A stretch of 36,032 nt of DNA from Parcubacteria group bacterium GW2011_GWA2_49_9 (lineage in GTDB: Bacteria > Patescibacteriota > Minisyncoccia > Phycocordibacterales > UBA10002). The stretch covers positions 1 through 36,032 of the forward strand of contig LCQF01000024.1 of assembly GCA_001004005.1 (NCBI GenBank). Direction: 5' to 3'. The position numbers were made by a program, and so were the translations under genes. This document shows, piece after piece, positions 26,578 to 34,802 of the stretch. The notes beneath the pieces were generated by a model that saw only the letters and a program-made list of their open reading frames with translations, was not told the origin of the DNA and did no database searches. Within the stretch, counting starts at the first letter, position 1. Every line of letters begins with the position of its first letter.

Positions 26578-28380
26578 ATGCACAGGTTTTTCTCACACAA
26601 AATTGTCCTGAGAATTCGCTCCTTTGTCCGTACTCGAAAGGTAGTAAGTTCCCTCATACTACTCGTACTTGTCGGCGGGGGGTATTACGCTATTTCGGCG
26701 TTTAGTGGTACGGATTTGGATACACGATATGTTATCGGGAAGGTAACTCGTGGAACGATTGTCTCTTCAATTACCGGCTCCGGACAGATTTCCGCCTCCA
26801 GCCAAGTTGACCTCAAAACCAAAGCAGCCGGAGATGTGCTCTATGTCGGCGTGAAGAGCGGACAAGAGGTACGAGCCGGTTCGCTTTTGCTACAGCTTGA
26901 CGCGCGTGATGCGCAGAAGTCAGTTCGCGACGCGGAGGCGAATTTGGAAAGCGCGAAGATTTCGCATCAAAAATTATTGAAGCCTGCCGACACGCTTTCG
27001 CTTATTCAGGCGGAAAACGCGCTTTCACAAGCAAACGCAAGTCTCGCAAAGGGATATGACGACGGGTTCAATTCGGTTTCAAACGCGTTTTTGGATTTAC
27101 CCACGGTTCTAATTGGACTTTCCGATATTATTTCGGGAACGAAGGTGGGGCAGTCGGGACAGGATAATCTCTCGGCGTACGCCGATTTGATTTCCACGTT
27201 TGACAGTACTTCGGTGCTCCTCCGAGATTCGGCGCGCGAGGCGTTCCAAAAGGCGCGAGCAGCGTATGACCGAACTTTCATCTTGTATCGCTCTACCAGC
27301 CGTCTTTCCGACAAGGCAACGATTGAAACGCTTATCAACGAAGTGTACGACAGCACAAAGACTATTGCCGAAGCGGTAAAACGCACCAACGACTTTCTTA
27401 GTGTGGTTAAGGACAGGCTTTCCGAACACAATCAGGCCTTACCTGCGCCGCTTTCGGGACACCTCTCGTCACTTTCCACCTATATCGGAAATACCAATTC
27501 ACATCTCCTTTCGCTTCTTGGTATCAAGGACACCATCACCTCGTCCAAATATTCCATTTCGGAAAGAACCGAATCACTCGCAAAACTGAAGGCGGGAGCG
27601 GAAGCGTTGGATATTTCAGCTTCGGAGCTTACCCTAAAGCAAAGGGAAAATGCATTACAAGACGCGAGGGAAAAACTTGCCGATTACTTCATCCGTGCCC
27701 CGTTTGACGGGACGGTGGCGAGTCTCTCGGTTAAGAAAGCCGATTCGCTTGGAAGCGGAGCCTCGGTCGGCGTGTTTATCACGAAGCAGCAGCTCGCCGA
27801 GATTTCACTGAACGAAGTGGACGTAGCACGGATAAAGATCGGCCAACCGGCTTTGTTAACTTTTGACGCCGTTTCCAATCTAAAAATCAACGGGACCGTA
27901 CTGGAAATGGACACCGTCGGGACGGTTTCGCAAGGAGTCGTTACGTACAACGTGAAAATCGGATTTAATTCACCTGACGGGGTTATAAAACCGGGGATGA
28001 GTGTGACTGCTGAAATTATTACCGATTCCAAGCCGGATGTGCTTATCGTCCCGCAGGGTGCAGTGAAGACGCAAGGGCGGACGAAGTACGTGGAGGTTGT
28101 GACGGATACCCTTCTGGAAGTGGAAAACGGTACGAGAGTCACGCAAACTGGAATTGTGCTCGCGTCGGCACCCGAACGAAAATCGGTTGAGGTCGGTATG
28201 TCAAACGATACGGTAACCGAAATTCTTTCCGGCCTTGAAGAAGGCGAACGTATCGTTATACGGACCATCTCCTCGGGTGTCGCGGCTACCCAGACCGCTC
28301 CAACTATTTTTGGCGCGTCGGGAGCCGGGAGAAACACAGGGGGAGGCGGAGTGAATGCAACGTTCAGGGTTCAGCGATAA
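26578..28380 (+). CDS. MacA/HlyD-type periplasmic adaptor (membrane fusion) protein
   Basis: 600 residues. An N-terminal anchor (VVSSLILLVLVGGGYYAISA) precedes the adaptor core: barrel-sandwich part 1 (TGSGQISASSQVDLKTKAAG, DVLYVGVKSGQEVRAGSLLL), a long alpha-hairpin (~110-370; VRDAEANLESAKISHQKLL, TLKQRENALQDAREKL), barrel-sandwich part 2 (YFIRAPFDGTVASLSVKKAD) and the beta-barrel/membrane-proximal domains (GTVLEMDTVGTVSQGVVTYN, PQGAVKTQGRTKYVEV). Complete. It would link the MacB-type permease at 29100 to export. In a CPR cell without an outer membrane it would act outside the membrane without TolC. A repeat separates it from the ATPase gene. Confidence 0.87.
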   Translation: MHRFFSHKIVLRIRSFVRTRKVVSSLILLVLVGGGYYAISAFSGTDLDTRYVIGKVTRGTIVSSITGSGQISASSQVDLKTKAAGDVLYVGVKSGQEVRAGSLLLQLDARDAQKSVRDAEANLESAKISHQKLLKPADTLSLIQAENALSQANASLAKGYDDGFNSVSNAFLDLPTVLIGLSDIISGTKVGQSGQDNLSAYADLISTFDSTSVLLRDSAREAFQKARAAYDRTFILYRSTSRLSDKATIETLINEVYDSTKTIAEAVKRTNDFLSVVKDRLSEHNQALPAPLSGHLSSLSTYIGNTNSHLLSLLGIKDTITSSKYSISERTESLAKLKAGAEALDISASELTLKQRENALQDAREKLADYFIRAPFDGTVASLSVKKADSLGSGASVGVFITKQQLAEISLNEVDVARIKIGQPALLTFDAVSNLKINGTVLEMDTVGTVSQGVVTYNVKIGFNSPDGVIKPGMSVTAEIITDSKPDVLIVPQGAVKTQGRTKYVEVVTDTLLEVENGTRVTQTGIVLASAPERKSVEVGMSNDTVTEILSGLEEGERIVIRTISSGVAATQTAPTIFGASGAGRNTGGGGVNATFRVQR

Positions 28381-28387
28381 TCTTTCT

Positions 28388-28507
28388 GGTTCTCCCTTTT
28401 CTAAAGGGAGCAGACGAGGCTTCGAGTTGAGGGATTTAAATCCTCCGTCGCCGAAGCCGGCGACACCTCCTTTAAGAAAAGCCTGTAGTCGTAGACTAGA
28501 GGAATAA
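28388..28507. repeat. Palindromic repeat pair between adaptor and ATPase genes
   Basis: Left arm TCTCCC-TTTTCTAAAGGGAG with a following TTGAGGGATTTAAA; right arm CTCCTTTAAGAAAAGCCTG and AGTCGTAGACT, the same as the inside of the element at 24333. The left terminal repeat is absent; only AAGTCC remains at the right end. Confidence 0.6.
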
Positions 28508-28519
28508 GTCCACGATACC

Positions 28520-29068
28520 ATGATAGAAATCAAAGACGTTACAAAAATATATAAAACCGGTGATGTTGAGTTCCAAGCACTCTATGGTGTCAGCTTTACT
28601 ATCCGTGACGGCGAATTCGTCGCCATTATGGGCCCGTCTGGTTCGGGTAAATCAACGTTGATGCATATTTTAGGGTGCCTTGATACGCCAACAAGCGGAA
28701 CATATTTTCTTGATGGTAAGAATGTCGCCTCGCTTGACGACGACGCGCTGGCCGACATACGGAAAGAAAAAATCGGCTTCGTCTTCCAGCAATTTAATCT
28801 TTTGCCACGTACCACGGTACTCCGGAATGTAAGTCTGCCACTTGTGTATGCATCAGTGCGAGGCGACGAGCGAAATAAAAAAGTTGAGAAGGCGTTGTTT
28901 TCGGCAGGATTTGACCGCAGTCATTTTTTACACCATTCAAACCAGCTTTCCGGCGGACAGATTCAGCGTGTTGCCATCGCGAGGGCGCTCGTCAATAATC
29001 CGTCCCTCATACTTGCGGACGAACCGACCGGAAATCTTGACACCAAAACAAGGACGGCGCGATTGTAA
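28520..29068 (+). CDS. MacB/LolD-type ABC ATPase, C-terminally truncated
   Basis: 182 residues instead of the usual ~225-240. Present: Walker [10 protein letters not shown] (38-46), Q-loop VFQQFNLLP, signature [15 protein letters not shown], Walker [12 protein letters not shown]. Missing: everything after LDTKT, including the H-loop (ITHE). After LDTKT the frame shifts (RTARL, stop). In the next frame the usual tail appears at once: [14 protein letters not shown], stop at 29095. So about 40-45 codons were deleted, out of frame. A protein without the H-loop histidine would not be expected to hydrolyse ATP normally. Operon with 26578 and 29100. Confidence 0.85.
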   Translation: MIEIKDVTKIYKTGDVEFQALYGVSFTIRDGEFVAIMGPSGSGKSTLMHILGCLDTPTSGTYFLDGKNVASLDDDALADIRKEKIGFVFQQFNLLPRTTVLRNVSLPLVYASVRGDERNKKVEKALFSAGFDRSHFLHHSNQLSGGQIQRVAIARALVNNPSLILADEPTGNLDTKTRTARL

Positions 29069-29099
29069 GCGATGAACGTATTCATAAGAACGTATAGCT

Positions 29100-30320
29100 A
29101 TGACCTTCGCGGATTTATTTCACGAAACTATCGCCGCGCTTTCGGCAAACAAGGTCCGGACCGGCCTCACGATGCTCGGTATTATTATCGGTATCGCGTC
29201 CGTGATTTCAATGGTATCAATCGGTGAGGGCGCCAAGAAATCCATAGAAGGAAGCATACAGGGACTAGGCTCAAATTTACTTACCGTTATGCCTGGAGTC
29301 GTACAGCCTGGAAGAGCGGTTGTCTCGGCGGGGCGAGGCTCGTCCCAAACACTTAAGAATACCGATGCCGAAGCACTTCGCGATATTCAGGGTATTTCGG
29401 CTATTTCGCCGGAGCTTAACCGGCGTTTCCAGATTACCGCCCCTACTACCGGTTTTAACACGAACTCCACGGTTATCGGAGCAGAGCCGGACTACGCGCT
29501 TGTTCGGAATCTCATCACGGACAACGGCTCATTTATCACTGCACCGCACCTGCGCGGTCTTGGGCGCGTCGCGGTACTCGGTCCTACGGCTGCTACAGAC
29601 CTGTTCGGCGAAGAAGACCCTGTTGGGCAAAGCGTGCGCATCAACAAGATGAACTTTACCGTTATCGGCACATTACAGAAGAAGGGAAGCGCGGGATTCT
29701 TTAATCCCGACGATATGATTTTCGTACCACTCTCCACGATGCAGAAACTTCTTTCCGGCGATGACTACCTTTCCACGATTGCGGTGAGCGTTACCGATAA
29801 AGATATGATGCCGATCGTTCAGCAGGAGATTACCGCGCTTCTCGCGGAGCGCCACCGCGTGGACCTAGAGAGTCCCGACTTTTCCGTGATTTCGCAGGCA
29901 GATATCTTGGGAACACTGACGCAGGTTACTACCACGTTCACGCTTTTTCTCGCCTCTATCGCGAGTATTTCACTTCTCGTCGGCGGTATCGGTATTATGA
30001 ATATGATGCTTACCACTGTGACGGAACGTACGCGCGAGATAGGACTCCGAAAGGCAATCGGAGCCAAGCGGCGCGATATTAATTTGCAGTTTTTGGCGGA
30101 GGCGGTAATGCTTACCTTTACCGGCGGGCTTATAGGAATACTTCTTGGCTGGCTTGTCGCGTTCGGCGTCACCAAGCTGGGTATTGTACAGACCAGCGTT
30201 TCGCTTTCTTCCATACTGCTCGCGTTCGGCGTTTCGGGTGCTATTGGGATTATTTTCGGATATTATCCCGCCCGCCGTGCCTCAAACCTTAGTCCGATTG
30301 AGGCGTTACGGTATGAATAG
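29100..30320 (+). CDS. MacB/FtsX-type ABC transporter permease
   Basis: 406 residues: N-terminal helix (GLTMLGIIIGIASVISMVSI), the extracytoplasmic MacB_PCD domain (about 50-275; LGSNLLTVMPG, GEEDPVGQSVRINKMNFTVI, DDMIFVPLSTMQKLL), then three C-terminal helices of the FtsX domain (LFLASIASISLLVGGIGIMN, LTFTGGLIGILLGWLVAFG, ILLAFGVSGAIGIIFGYYPA) ending ARRASNLSPIEALRYE, the typical end. Intact. It is the membrane partner of the adaptor at 26578 and of the truncated ATPase. Loss of the ATPase end suggests the system is decaying, or uses another ATPase. Confidence 0.9.
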   Translation: MTFADLFHETIAALSANKVRTGLTMLGIIIGIASVISMVSIGEGAKKSIEGSIQGLGSNLLTVMPGVVQPGRAVVSAGRGSSQTLKNTDAEALRDIQGISAISPELNRRFQITAPTTGFNTNSTVIGAEPDYALVRNLITDNGSFITAPHLRGLGRVAVLGPTAATDLFGEEDPVGQSVRINKMNFTVIGTLQKKGSAGFFNPDDMIFVPLSTMQKLLSGDDYLSTIAVSVTDKDMMPIVQQEITALLAERHRVDLESPDFSVISQADILGTLTQVTTTFTLFLASIASISLLVGGIGIMNMMLTTVTERTREIGLRKAIGAKRRDINLQFLAEAVMLTFTGGLIGILLGWLVAFGVTKLGIVQTSVSLSSILLAFGVSGAIGIIFGYYPARRASNLSPIEALRYE

Positions 30321-30324
30321 CTTG

Positions 30325-30352
30325 TTTACATGAATTAAAAAAGTGCTAGGCT
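30325..30352 (+). promoter_or_regulatory. Candidate housekeeping promoter of the gene at 30359
   Basis: TTTACA, 16-nt spacer, TAGGCT, ending 6 nt before the ATG at 30359; TAGGAGC also offers a weak ribosome binding site. Confidence 0.45.
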
Positions 30353-30358
30353 AGGAGC

Positions 30359-31477
30359 ATGAATGAGGATATCAGGGGAAGATACAATAATTTAAATTGG
30401 GCGAACCTTCTAAGAACTGATTTAGGTAATGCTGGTCAGCTTACAGCTGCAAAGCCAATTTTGGATAGAATAAAGGAGACTCTAGATTTCTTTCTTGACG
30501 GTACATTGCTCAATTCTCTTTCCGAAACTGCTGTTCAAGAAATCGGCTATCAATTTTCCGGGTTTCTTGAGCTTGCAGAAAAGCGAATTCTCCAGTTTTC
30601 TGATGTCTCGCAACGTGAGCAAATGATTCAGACAATCAAGAGCCAGGAGTGGAACATGATGAATGTCCTAAGTAAGTACCTGCAATATTTGAAATGGGAT
30701 AAAAGAGCACAAGGAAGTCAAGAAAGTATAGTCACAACGCAAATTGCAAATATACGGAAAGAGTGGGAAGACAAGAAGGTAGAAATTAAAGCCCTCCAGA
30801 ACGAAATTCCAAAGGTGTTGGGAGAAATTGAAAAGGCACAGGTTTTTGCTAATGCATTATTGAAAGACAAAGTGTCGGTTGAGGGCGCCATTAATCAAAC
30901 AAAGGAATTCCTAAATAAAAATGAAGAGGCAATTCAGTCGATACTTCGGCTAAACGCAACTGATGCCGCAAAAAAAGCAAAAGAGCACGAAACGTTTGTT
31001 CAGGAATTTGTGCCGGTTTGGTTTTTTAAAAAGTGGCCTTTAAGAAATATCCCCCTTTTACAGAAAGTTACGCAATTATCGTGGAGTGGTTCGTTTCTCT
31101 GGCTACTGGCTTCCGTTTTTTTCGGTTTGATTGTAATGACAATTGTTGGATACTTTATTTTTACGGGCGCCAACTTTACCATCGGTAATTCTTTATTGAG
31201 AATTGCCTCCCTTCTTGTTCCTGGATATTTTACTGTTTTCTGCGCACAGCAATATCTTAATCATCGGAGACTTTATGAGTCTTACCGATTCAAGGACATA
31301 TCCTTTCAAACCATGATTAATTTACGGCGGTTGTTACCTGAACACTCAAGACAGCAGGAGCAGACTCTGGAAAAGGCACTGAACGTTCTTTTTGCTGAAC
31401 CAGCTCTGAAGGACAGTATTCAGTACGATAAGCAGCTTTTGTTCGAACTCTTAAGAATGGTAAGGAAGGATATTTAG
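30359..31477 (+). CDS. Hypothetical coiled-coil membrane protein (372 aa)
   Basis: The first ~215 residues are soluble and helical, with a clear coiled coil (~130-190; IRKEWEDKKVEIKALQNEIP, VLGEIEKAQVFANALLKDKV). Two transmembrane helices follow (SFLWLLASVFFGLIVMTIVG and LRIASLLVPGYFTVFCAQ), then a cytoplasmic C-terminal domain (ISFQTMINLRRLLPEHSR). Its codons are visibly more A/T-rich than those of the neighbours, which suggests later acquisition. I recognise no family. The shape (long coiled coil plus two helices) is seen in some phage-defence and membrane-remodelling proteins, but nothing here proves that. Confidence 0.75.
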   Translation: MNEDIRGRYNNLNWANLLRTDLGNAGQLTAAKPILDRIKETLDFFLDGTLLNSLSETAVQEIGYQFSGFLELAEKRILQFSDVSQREQMIQTIKSQEWNMMNVLSKYLQYLKWDKRAQGSQESIVTTQIANIRKEWEDKKVEIKALQNEIPKVLGEIEKAQVFANALLKDKVSVEGAINQTKEFLNKNEEAIQSILRLNATDAAKKAKEHETFVQEFVPVWFFKKWPLRNIPLLQKVTQLSWSGSFLWLLASVFFGLIVMTIVGYFIFTGANFTIGNSLLRIASLLVPGYFTVFCAQQYLNHRRLYESYRFKDISFQTMINLRRLLPEHSRQQEQTLEKALNVLFAEPALKDSIQYDKQLLFELLRMVRKDI

Positions 31478-31535
31478 TGGTTTCTGCAAAAGGCAAGCTT
31501 TCTATTTAATCTAAAATACGCTATTCTGTGGCCTT

Positions 31536-31670
31536 ATGGCCAAAAGCGACACGGTACTTAGTTTTGATAACCTCACGTTTGAATACGGGCCCAACAACCC
31601 CATTTTGAGTGAAGTGGATTTTTCGGCGCGACGGCGCGCCAAGTTATTCCTCGCGACCAGCTGGACCTCA
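31536..31670 (+). pseudogene. N-terminal fragment of an ABC-F ATPase
   Basis: Starts MAKSDTVLSFDNLTFEYGPN, then ILSEVDFSARRRAK, the usual first strands of the first ABC-F nucleotide-binding domain. Then the Walker A region (expected GxNGxGKST) is missing and the frame shifts; the frame as read ends at 31793 in unrelated sequence. The rest of the protein continues in another frame from VIPRDQLDLTV, which covers the deletion edge. Confidence 0.75.
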
Positions 31671-31672
31671 CG

Positions 31673-32881
31673 GTGCGGGAGTTTTTTGAGAAGTGTTTTA
31701 AAGAGAAACGGTACGACATTGACCCGCGTATTGATGAAGTCTTGGAAGTGGTTAACCTCAAAGGTCACGAGAAGGTGCACGACCGGATTGTGAAGTCGTT
31801 TTCGGGCGGACAGCAGGCTCGACTTCTTCTCGCCTCCGCACTTATTCAGGAGCCCGACCTCCTTCTCTTGGACGAACCGACGAACAATTTGGACAAGGCG
31901 GGGATTGCACATCTTACGAAGTTTCTAAAGGAGTACACAAAAACGTGTATTGTCATTTCACACGATTCCGACTTCTTGAATTCGTTCACTCACGGCGTTT
32001 TGTATTTGGATATCTTCACGCATAAGGTAGAGCAGTATGTCGGCGACTATTTTGACGTGGTAGTGCAAATCACCGCACGATTGGAAAAAGAAAACCGCAA
32101 GAACGCCCAGCTTGCCAAATTGATTCAGGAAAAAAAGGACCAGGCGAACGTGTTTGCGAATAAAGGGGGACAAATGCGCGTCGTGGCGAAGCGAATGCGA
32201 GAGAAGGCGGAAGACCTTGAGGAAGAAATCGTTGATGTACGCAAGGAGGACAAAACTATCCGGCCGTTTACCATTCCGTCCCAACCGGAACTCATCGGGG
32301 AAATTCTGCACCTCACTTCCTGCAAAATTCTTTTACACAAGAAGGGGGGAGTAAAGCCGGTGGAACGAAAGGTGAATATTTCCCTCCGAAAAAATAATCA
32401 TTTGCTCCTTGCCGGACCGAATGGAATAGGAAAGTCCACGCTTCTTGAGGCTATCGCGCATGGAAAGGCCACGGGCGCGAAAGTTGCCGATGGTGTGAAG
32501 ATTGGCTACTACCGGCAAGATTTCTCCACGCTCAATTTTGAGGATACCGTACATGAGTCGCTTTCCGCGGTTATGGTACGCCAAACGGAAGAGCATCTTC
32601 GTTCTGTCGCGGCGGGATTCTTGATTACGGGAGAGCTTATGCATAACCGCATTAAAAGTTTGTCCGAGGGACAAAAGGGTCTTGTCGCGTTCGCTCGTCT
32701 TGTTTTGGAAAAGCCGGGGCTCCTTATTTTGGACGAACCGACCAACCACATTAACTTCCGGCACATTCCCGTTATCGCCGAGGCTTTGAATAAATACGAG
32801 GGCGCGATGATACTCGTCTCGCACGTTCCCGAATTTGTCGCGAAGATTCGTATTGATGAGGTATTGGATCTGGAGAAGTGA
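31673..32881 (+). CDS. ABC-F ATPase lacking the first Walker A (frame-shifted by deletion)
   Basis: 402 residues from a GTG. NBD1 remnant: FSGGQQARLLLASAL, LLLLDEPTNNLDKAG, ISHDSDFLN. The interdomain linker is helical (EKENRKNAQLAKLIQEKKDQ). NBD2 is complete: Walker A AGPNGIGKSTLLEA, LSEGQKGLVAFARL, LILDEPTNHINFRHI, LVSHVPEF. ABC-F proteins act on ribosomes, often in translation or antibiotic resistance. The missing part (about 40 codons with the first Walker A) would abolish NBD1 ATP binding if real. The signature in NBD2 is LSEGQ rather than LSGGQ. Confidence 0.82.
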   Translation: MREFFEKCFKEKRYDIDPRIDEVLEVVNLKGHEKVHDRIVKSFSGGQQARLLLASALIQEPDLLLLDEPTNNLDKAGIAHLTKFLKEYTKTCIVISHDSDFLNSFTHGVLYLDIFTHKVEQYVGDYFDVVVQITARLEKENRKNAQLAKLIQEKKDQANVFANKGGQMRVVAKRMREKAEDLEEEIVDVRKEDKTIRPFTIPSQPELIGEILHLTSCKILLHKKGGVKPVERKVNISLRKNNHLLLAGPNGIGKSTLLEAIAHGKATGAKVADGVKIGYYRQDFSTLNFEDTVHESLSAVMVRQTEEHLRSVAAGFLITGELMHNRIKSLSEGQKGLVAFARLVLEKPGLLILDEPTNHINFRHIPVIAEALNKYEGAMILVSHVPEFVAKIRIDEVLDLEK

Positions 32882-32930
32882 CACAAAATAAAGACCCTGT
32901 ATTAAATACGGGGGACTATATTTTGTGTCA
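32879..32930 (+). terminator. Long hairpin overlapping the ABC-F stop
   Basis: TGACACAAAATA (starting in the stop codon) pairs with TATTTTGTGTCA; inner GTATTAAATAC. A 12-bp outer stem makes it a likely 3'-end structure; a T run lies only within the right arm. Confidence 0.6.
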
Positions 32931-32953
32931 TCCCCACGAAAGTGGGGATCCAG
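32928..32953. repeat. Dispersed palindromic repeat (TCATCCCC...GGGGATCCAG)
   Basis: CATCCCCAC, GAAA, GTGGGGATCCAG. Same pattern as at 21421-21446. Sequences of this type recur in many bacterial genomes. Confidence 0.6.
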
Positions 32954-33044
32954 AGAGCGTTAATCTTGTGTCAGCTGCAAGGTGTGGATTGAAGCGGAGA
33001 AAATTTTGCTATACTACTAGCACTATACGTGTCTTTACTAATGT

Positions 33045-33404
33045 ATGAAGAAAATATTTATCGGTATTGTCGTAGTTGCGCTCATTGTTTGGGCGTTCAT
33101 TTATATTTCCACTCCCCGTTATGATATGACGGGGCCGGATGTGGTGCGGACTGACCTGCATATTGAACATCTGAAATTGGTAGCAGGACCATCGGTGTTT
33201 CGGGCACGGGTAGGGAATACGGTTATGATTACTGTTTCCAGTGACCAGGCTGAAGAACTGCACTTGCACGGTTACGACAAAAAAATGAAGCTGGCGCCGA
33301 ACAAGCCAGGTATGTTTATAGTGAAAGCCGATAGGGTGGGGACATTCGTGGTTGAACTTGAAAGCTCAAAGAGCGAGATTTTTACGCTGGAAGTGATGCC
33401 GTAG
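33045..33404 (+). CDS. Cupredoxin-like membrane-anchored protein
   Basis: 119 residues. N-terminal anchor (IFIGIVVVALIVWAFIYIS), then a beta-sandwich typical of cupredoxin-like / plastocyanin-like domains: FRARVGNTVMITVSSDQAEE, LHLHGYDKKMKLAPNKPG, VKADRVGTFVVELESSK, IFTLEVMP. The two histidines of LHLHGYD are potential metal ligands, but the usual Cys-His-Met cluster near the C-terminus is not seen, so copper binding is uncertain. Extracytoplasmic. Confidence 0.8.
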   Translation: MKKIFIGIVVVALIVWAFIYISTPRYDMTGPDVVRTDLHIEHLKLVAGPSVFRARVGNTVMITVSSDQAEELHLHGYDKKMKLAPNKPGMFIVKADRVGTFVVELESSKSEIFTLEVMP

Positions 33405-33428
33405 AAGGAATGAACTATGAAATATGAA

Positions 33429-34430
33429 CTAATACTCTAAACTTTTTAATACCTTAAGATAGATTTCCTCCACAATTTTTTCTTGCGCCTTGCCACTGCG
33501 GGCATAGTGGTCCAAGCCCGGGGCGGCGTTCACCTCAAGTACCCAGAACTTTTTTGGCTTTTCTTCAAGCGTTCCTTCCACCATGAGGTCAACGCCGCAG
33601 AGACGAAGACCCATATCCTTTGTGAGCTTGATTGCGAGTTTTGCAAACTCCGGATGTATTCGCTTTACCTCAACCGAGTCTCCGCCCGTAGAAAGGTTTG
33701 CGTTATCGAGTAAAAACACTTTTGCTCCAGTTTTGAGTACCGATGTGAGCGAGAGTCCTTGGTGACGCAGTTTTGTTCGTATGCGCGGGTCATCTGCCTT
33801 TAGTTGTGTGTCACGACTTGAGGCGATAAACGTTTTTTGTTTTTTCTGTAAAAGTCTAGCAATCGTTGAATGCCCGTCTCCGGTGACGTTAAGCGGAATA
33901 CGCTCATAGGCGGAAATAATTTTGTCGTCGAGGACGACAATACGGTAATCCCTGCCGGAAACATATTTCTGTACAAGCGCGACGCGGTCGCGTTTGAAAA
34001 TCGTCCTTAATCCTTTTCGCAACTCGTTTGGAGAATGCACAAGCTGCACATTGCCGCCTTGACTGCCGCTGTTAGGCTTTACAATAACCGGCAAACCCAG
34101 CTTCTTTGCAAAACGAAAAGCGGCGTTTCTATTCCGGCGCGAACCGAGCATCTTCGCCCAGTCATCGGAAAGAAACGCCTCCCCTCGTACCGTCGGGTAG
34201 CCCATCCGCTTCATGAAGAAGTTCGCATAGTCTTTGTCTTGGGCGATACTGGAAGCGCCGAGCGGGTTAAGGTCTGAACTCGAGTACCGGAAATAGCGGC
34301 GTTTTCCGTTCCGAAAGGTGACTTGACCCACTATCTTCCATTTCGGTTCTACAATAACCTTCGCACCGATACGTGGGGCGATTTTACGGAAGATAGTGCC
34401 CAGAATAGGTTGTACAGCGCGTTTTTTCAT
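33429..34430 (-). CDS. ATP-grasp ligase (cyanophycin synthetase/GshF-like)
   Basis: 333 residues from the ATG at 34430; a TTG at 34451 would add MFYPCFT. ATP-grasp elements: LNPLGASSIAQDKDYANFFM, LPVIVKPNSGSQGGNVQLVH (lysine and Gly-rich loop), ALVQKYVSGRDYRIVVLDD, VIRIPLNV-like strand (AYERIPLNVTGDGHSTI), and FWVLEVNAAPGLDHYA at the end with the metal-binding E and N. This is the C-terminal half type of cyanophycin synthetase / bifunctional glutathione synthetase without its first domain. It would ligate an amino acid or peptide to a carboxylate using ATP; the substrate is unknown. Single-gene unit. Confidence 0.85.
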   Translation of the reverse strand: MKKRAVQPILGTIFRKIAPRIGAKVIVEPKWKIVGQVTFRNGKRRYFRYSSSDLNPLGASSIAQDKDYANFFMKRMGYPTVRGEAFLSDDWAKMLGSRRNRNAAFRFAKKLGLPVIVKPNSGSQGGNVQLVHSPNELRKGLRTIFKRDRVALVQKYVSGRDYRIVVLDDKIISAYERIPLNVTGDGHSTIARLLQKKQKTFIASSRDTQLKADDPRIRTKLRHQGLSLTSVLKTGAKVFLLDNANLSTGGDSVEVKRIHPEFAKLAIKLTKDMGLRLCGVDLMVEGTLEEKPKKFWVLEVNAAPGLDHYARSGKAQEKIVEEIYLKVLKSLEY

Positions 34431-34478
34431 CGTGAAGCAAGGATAGAACAAAAGTCTAATATTGTATATAATGAGTTG

Positions 34479-34802
34479 ATGGAAACATTTATAAAGGCGG
34501 ACATCTTCTTTTTTATCACGTCAATTGCCGTGATTTTGATAACCGTAGGGGTTATCGTCATTTTGTATTATCTTATTAAGATTTTAAAGAACGTTACAAG
34601 TATTAGCGACCGCATTGAGGAGGGAAGCAGGGCACTTGAAGAGGATTTCACTACCCTTCGTCAAAAAGTGAAGTCGGGCGAAATTGCAATGCGTATCGCT
34701 CGTGCCGTCCTTGAGCGGACGAGCGCATGGATGTCCGGCACCGCGCCGAAGCGAAAAGGACGGACGAAGGCAAGTCAGCAATCAGACGAAACACACGGTT
34801 GA
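34479..34802 (+). CDS. Small membrane protein with charged cytoplasmic tail (107 aa)
   Basis: 107 residues from the ATG at 34479; longer forms overlap the ATP-grasp gene on the other strand. One transmembrane helix (FFFITSIAVILITVGVIVIL), then a helical amphipathic part (SDRIEEGSRALEEDFTTLRQ) and a basic tail (APKRKGRTKASQQSD). The build is common among CPR hypothetical proteins. It overlaps the end of the convergent flavoprotein gene by 21 bp. Confidence 0.72.
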   Translation: METFIKADIFFFITSIAVILITVGVIVILYYLIKILKNVTSISDRIEEGSRALEEDFTTLRQKVKSGEIAMRIARAVLERTSAWMSGTAPKRKGRTKASQQSDETHG

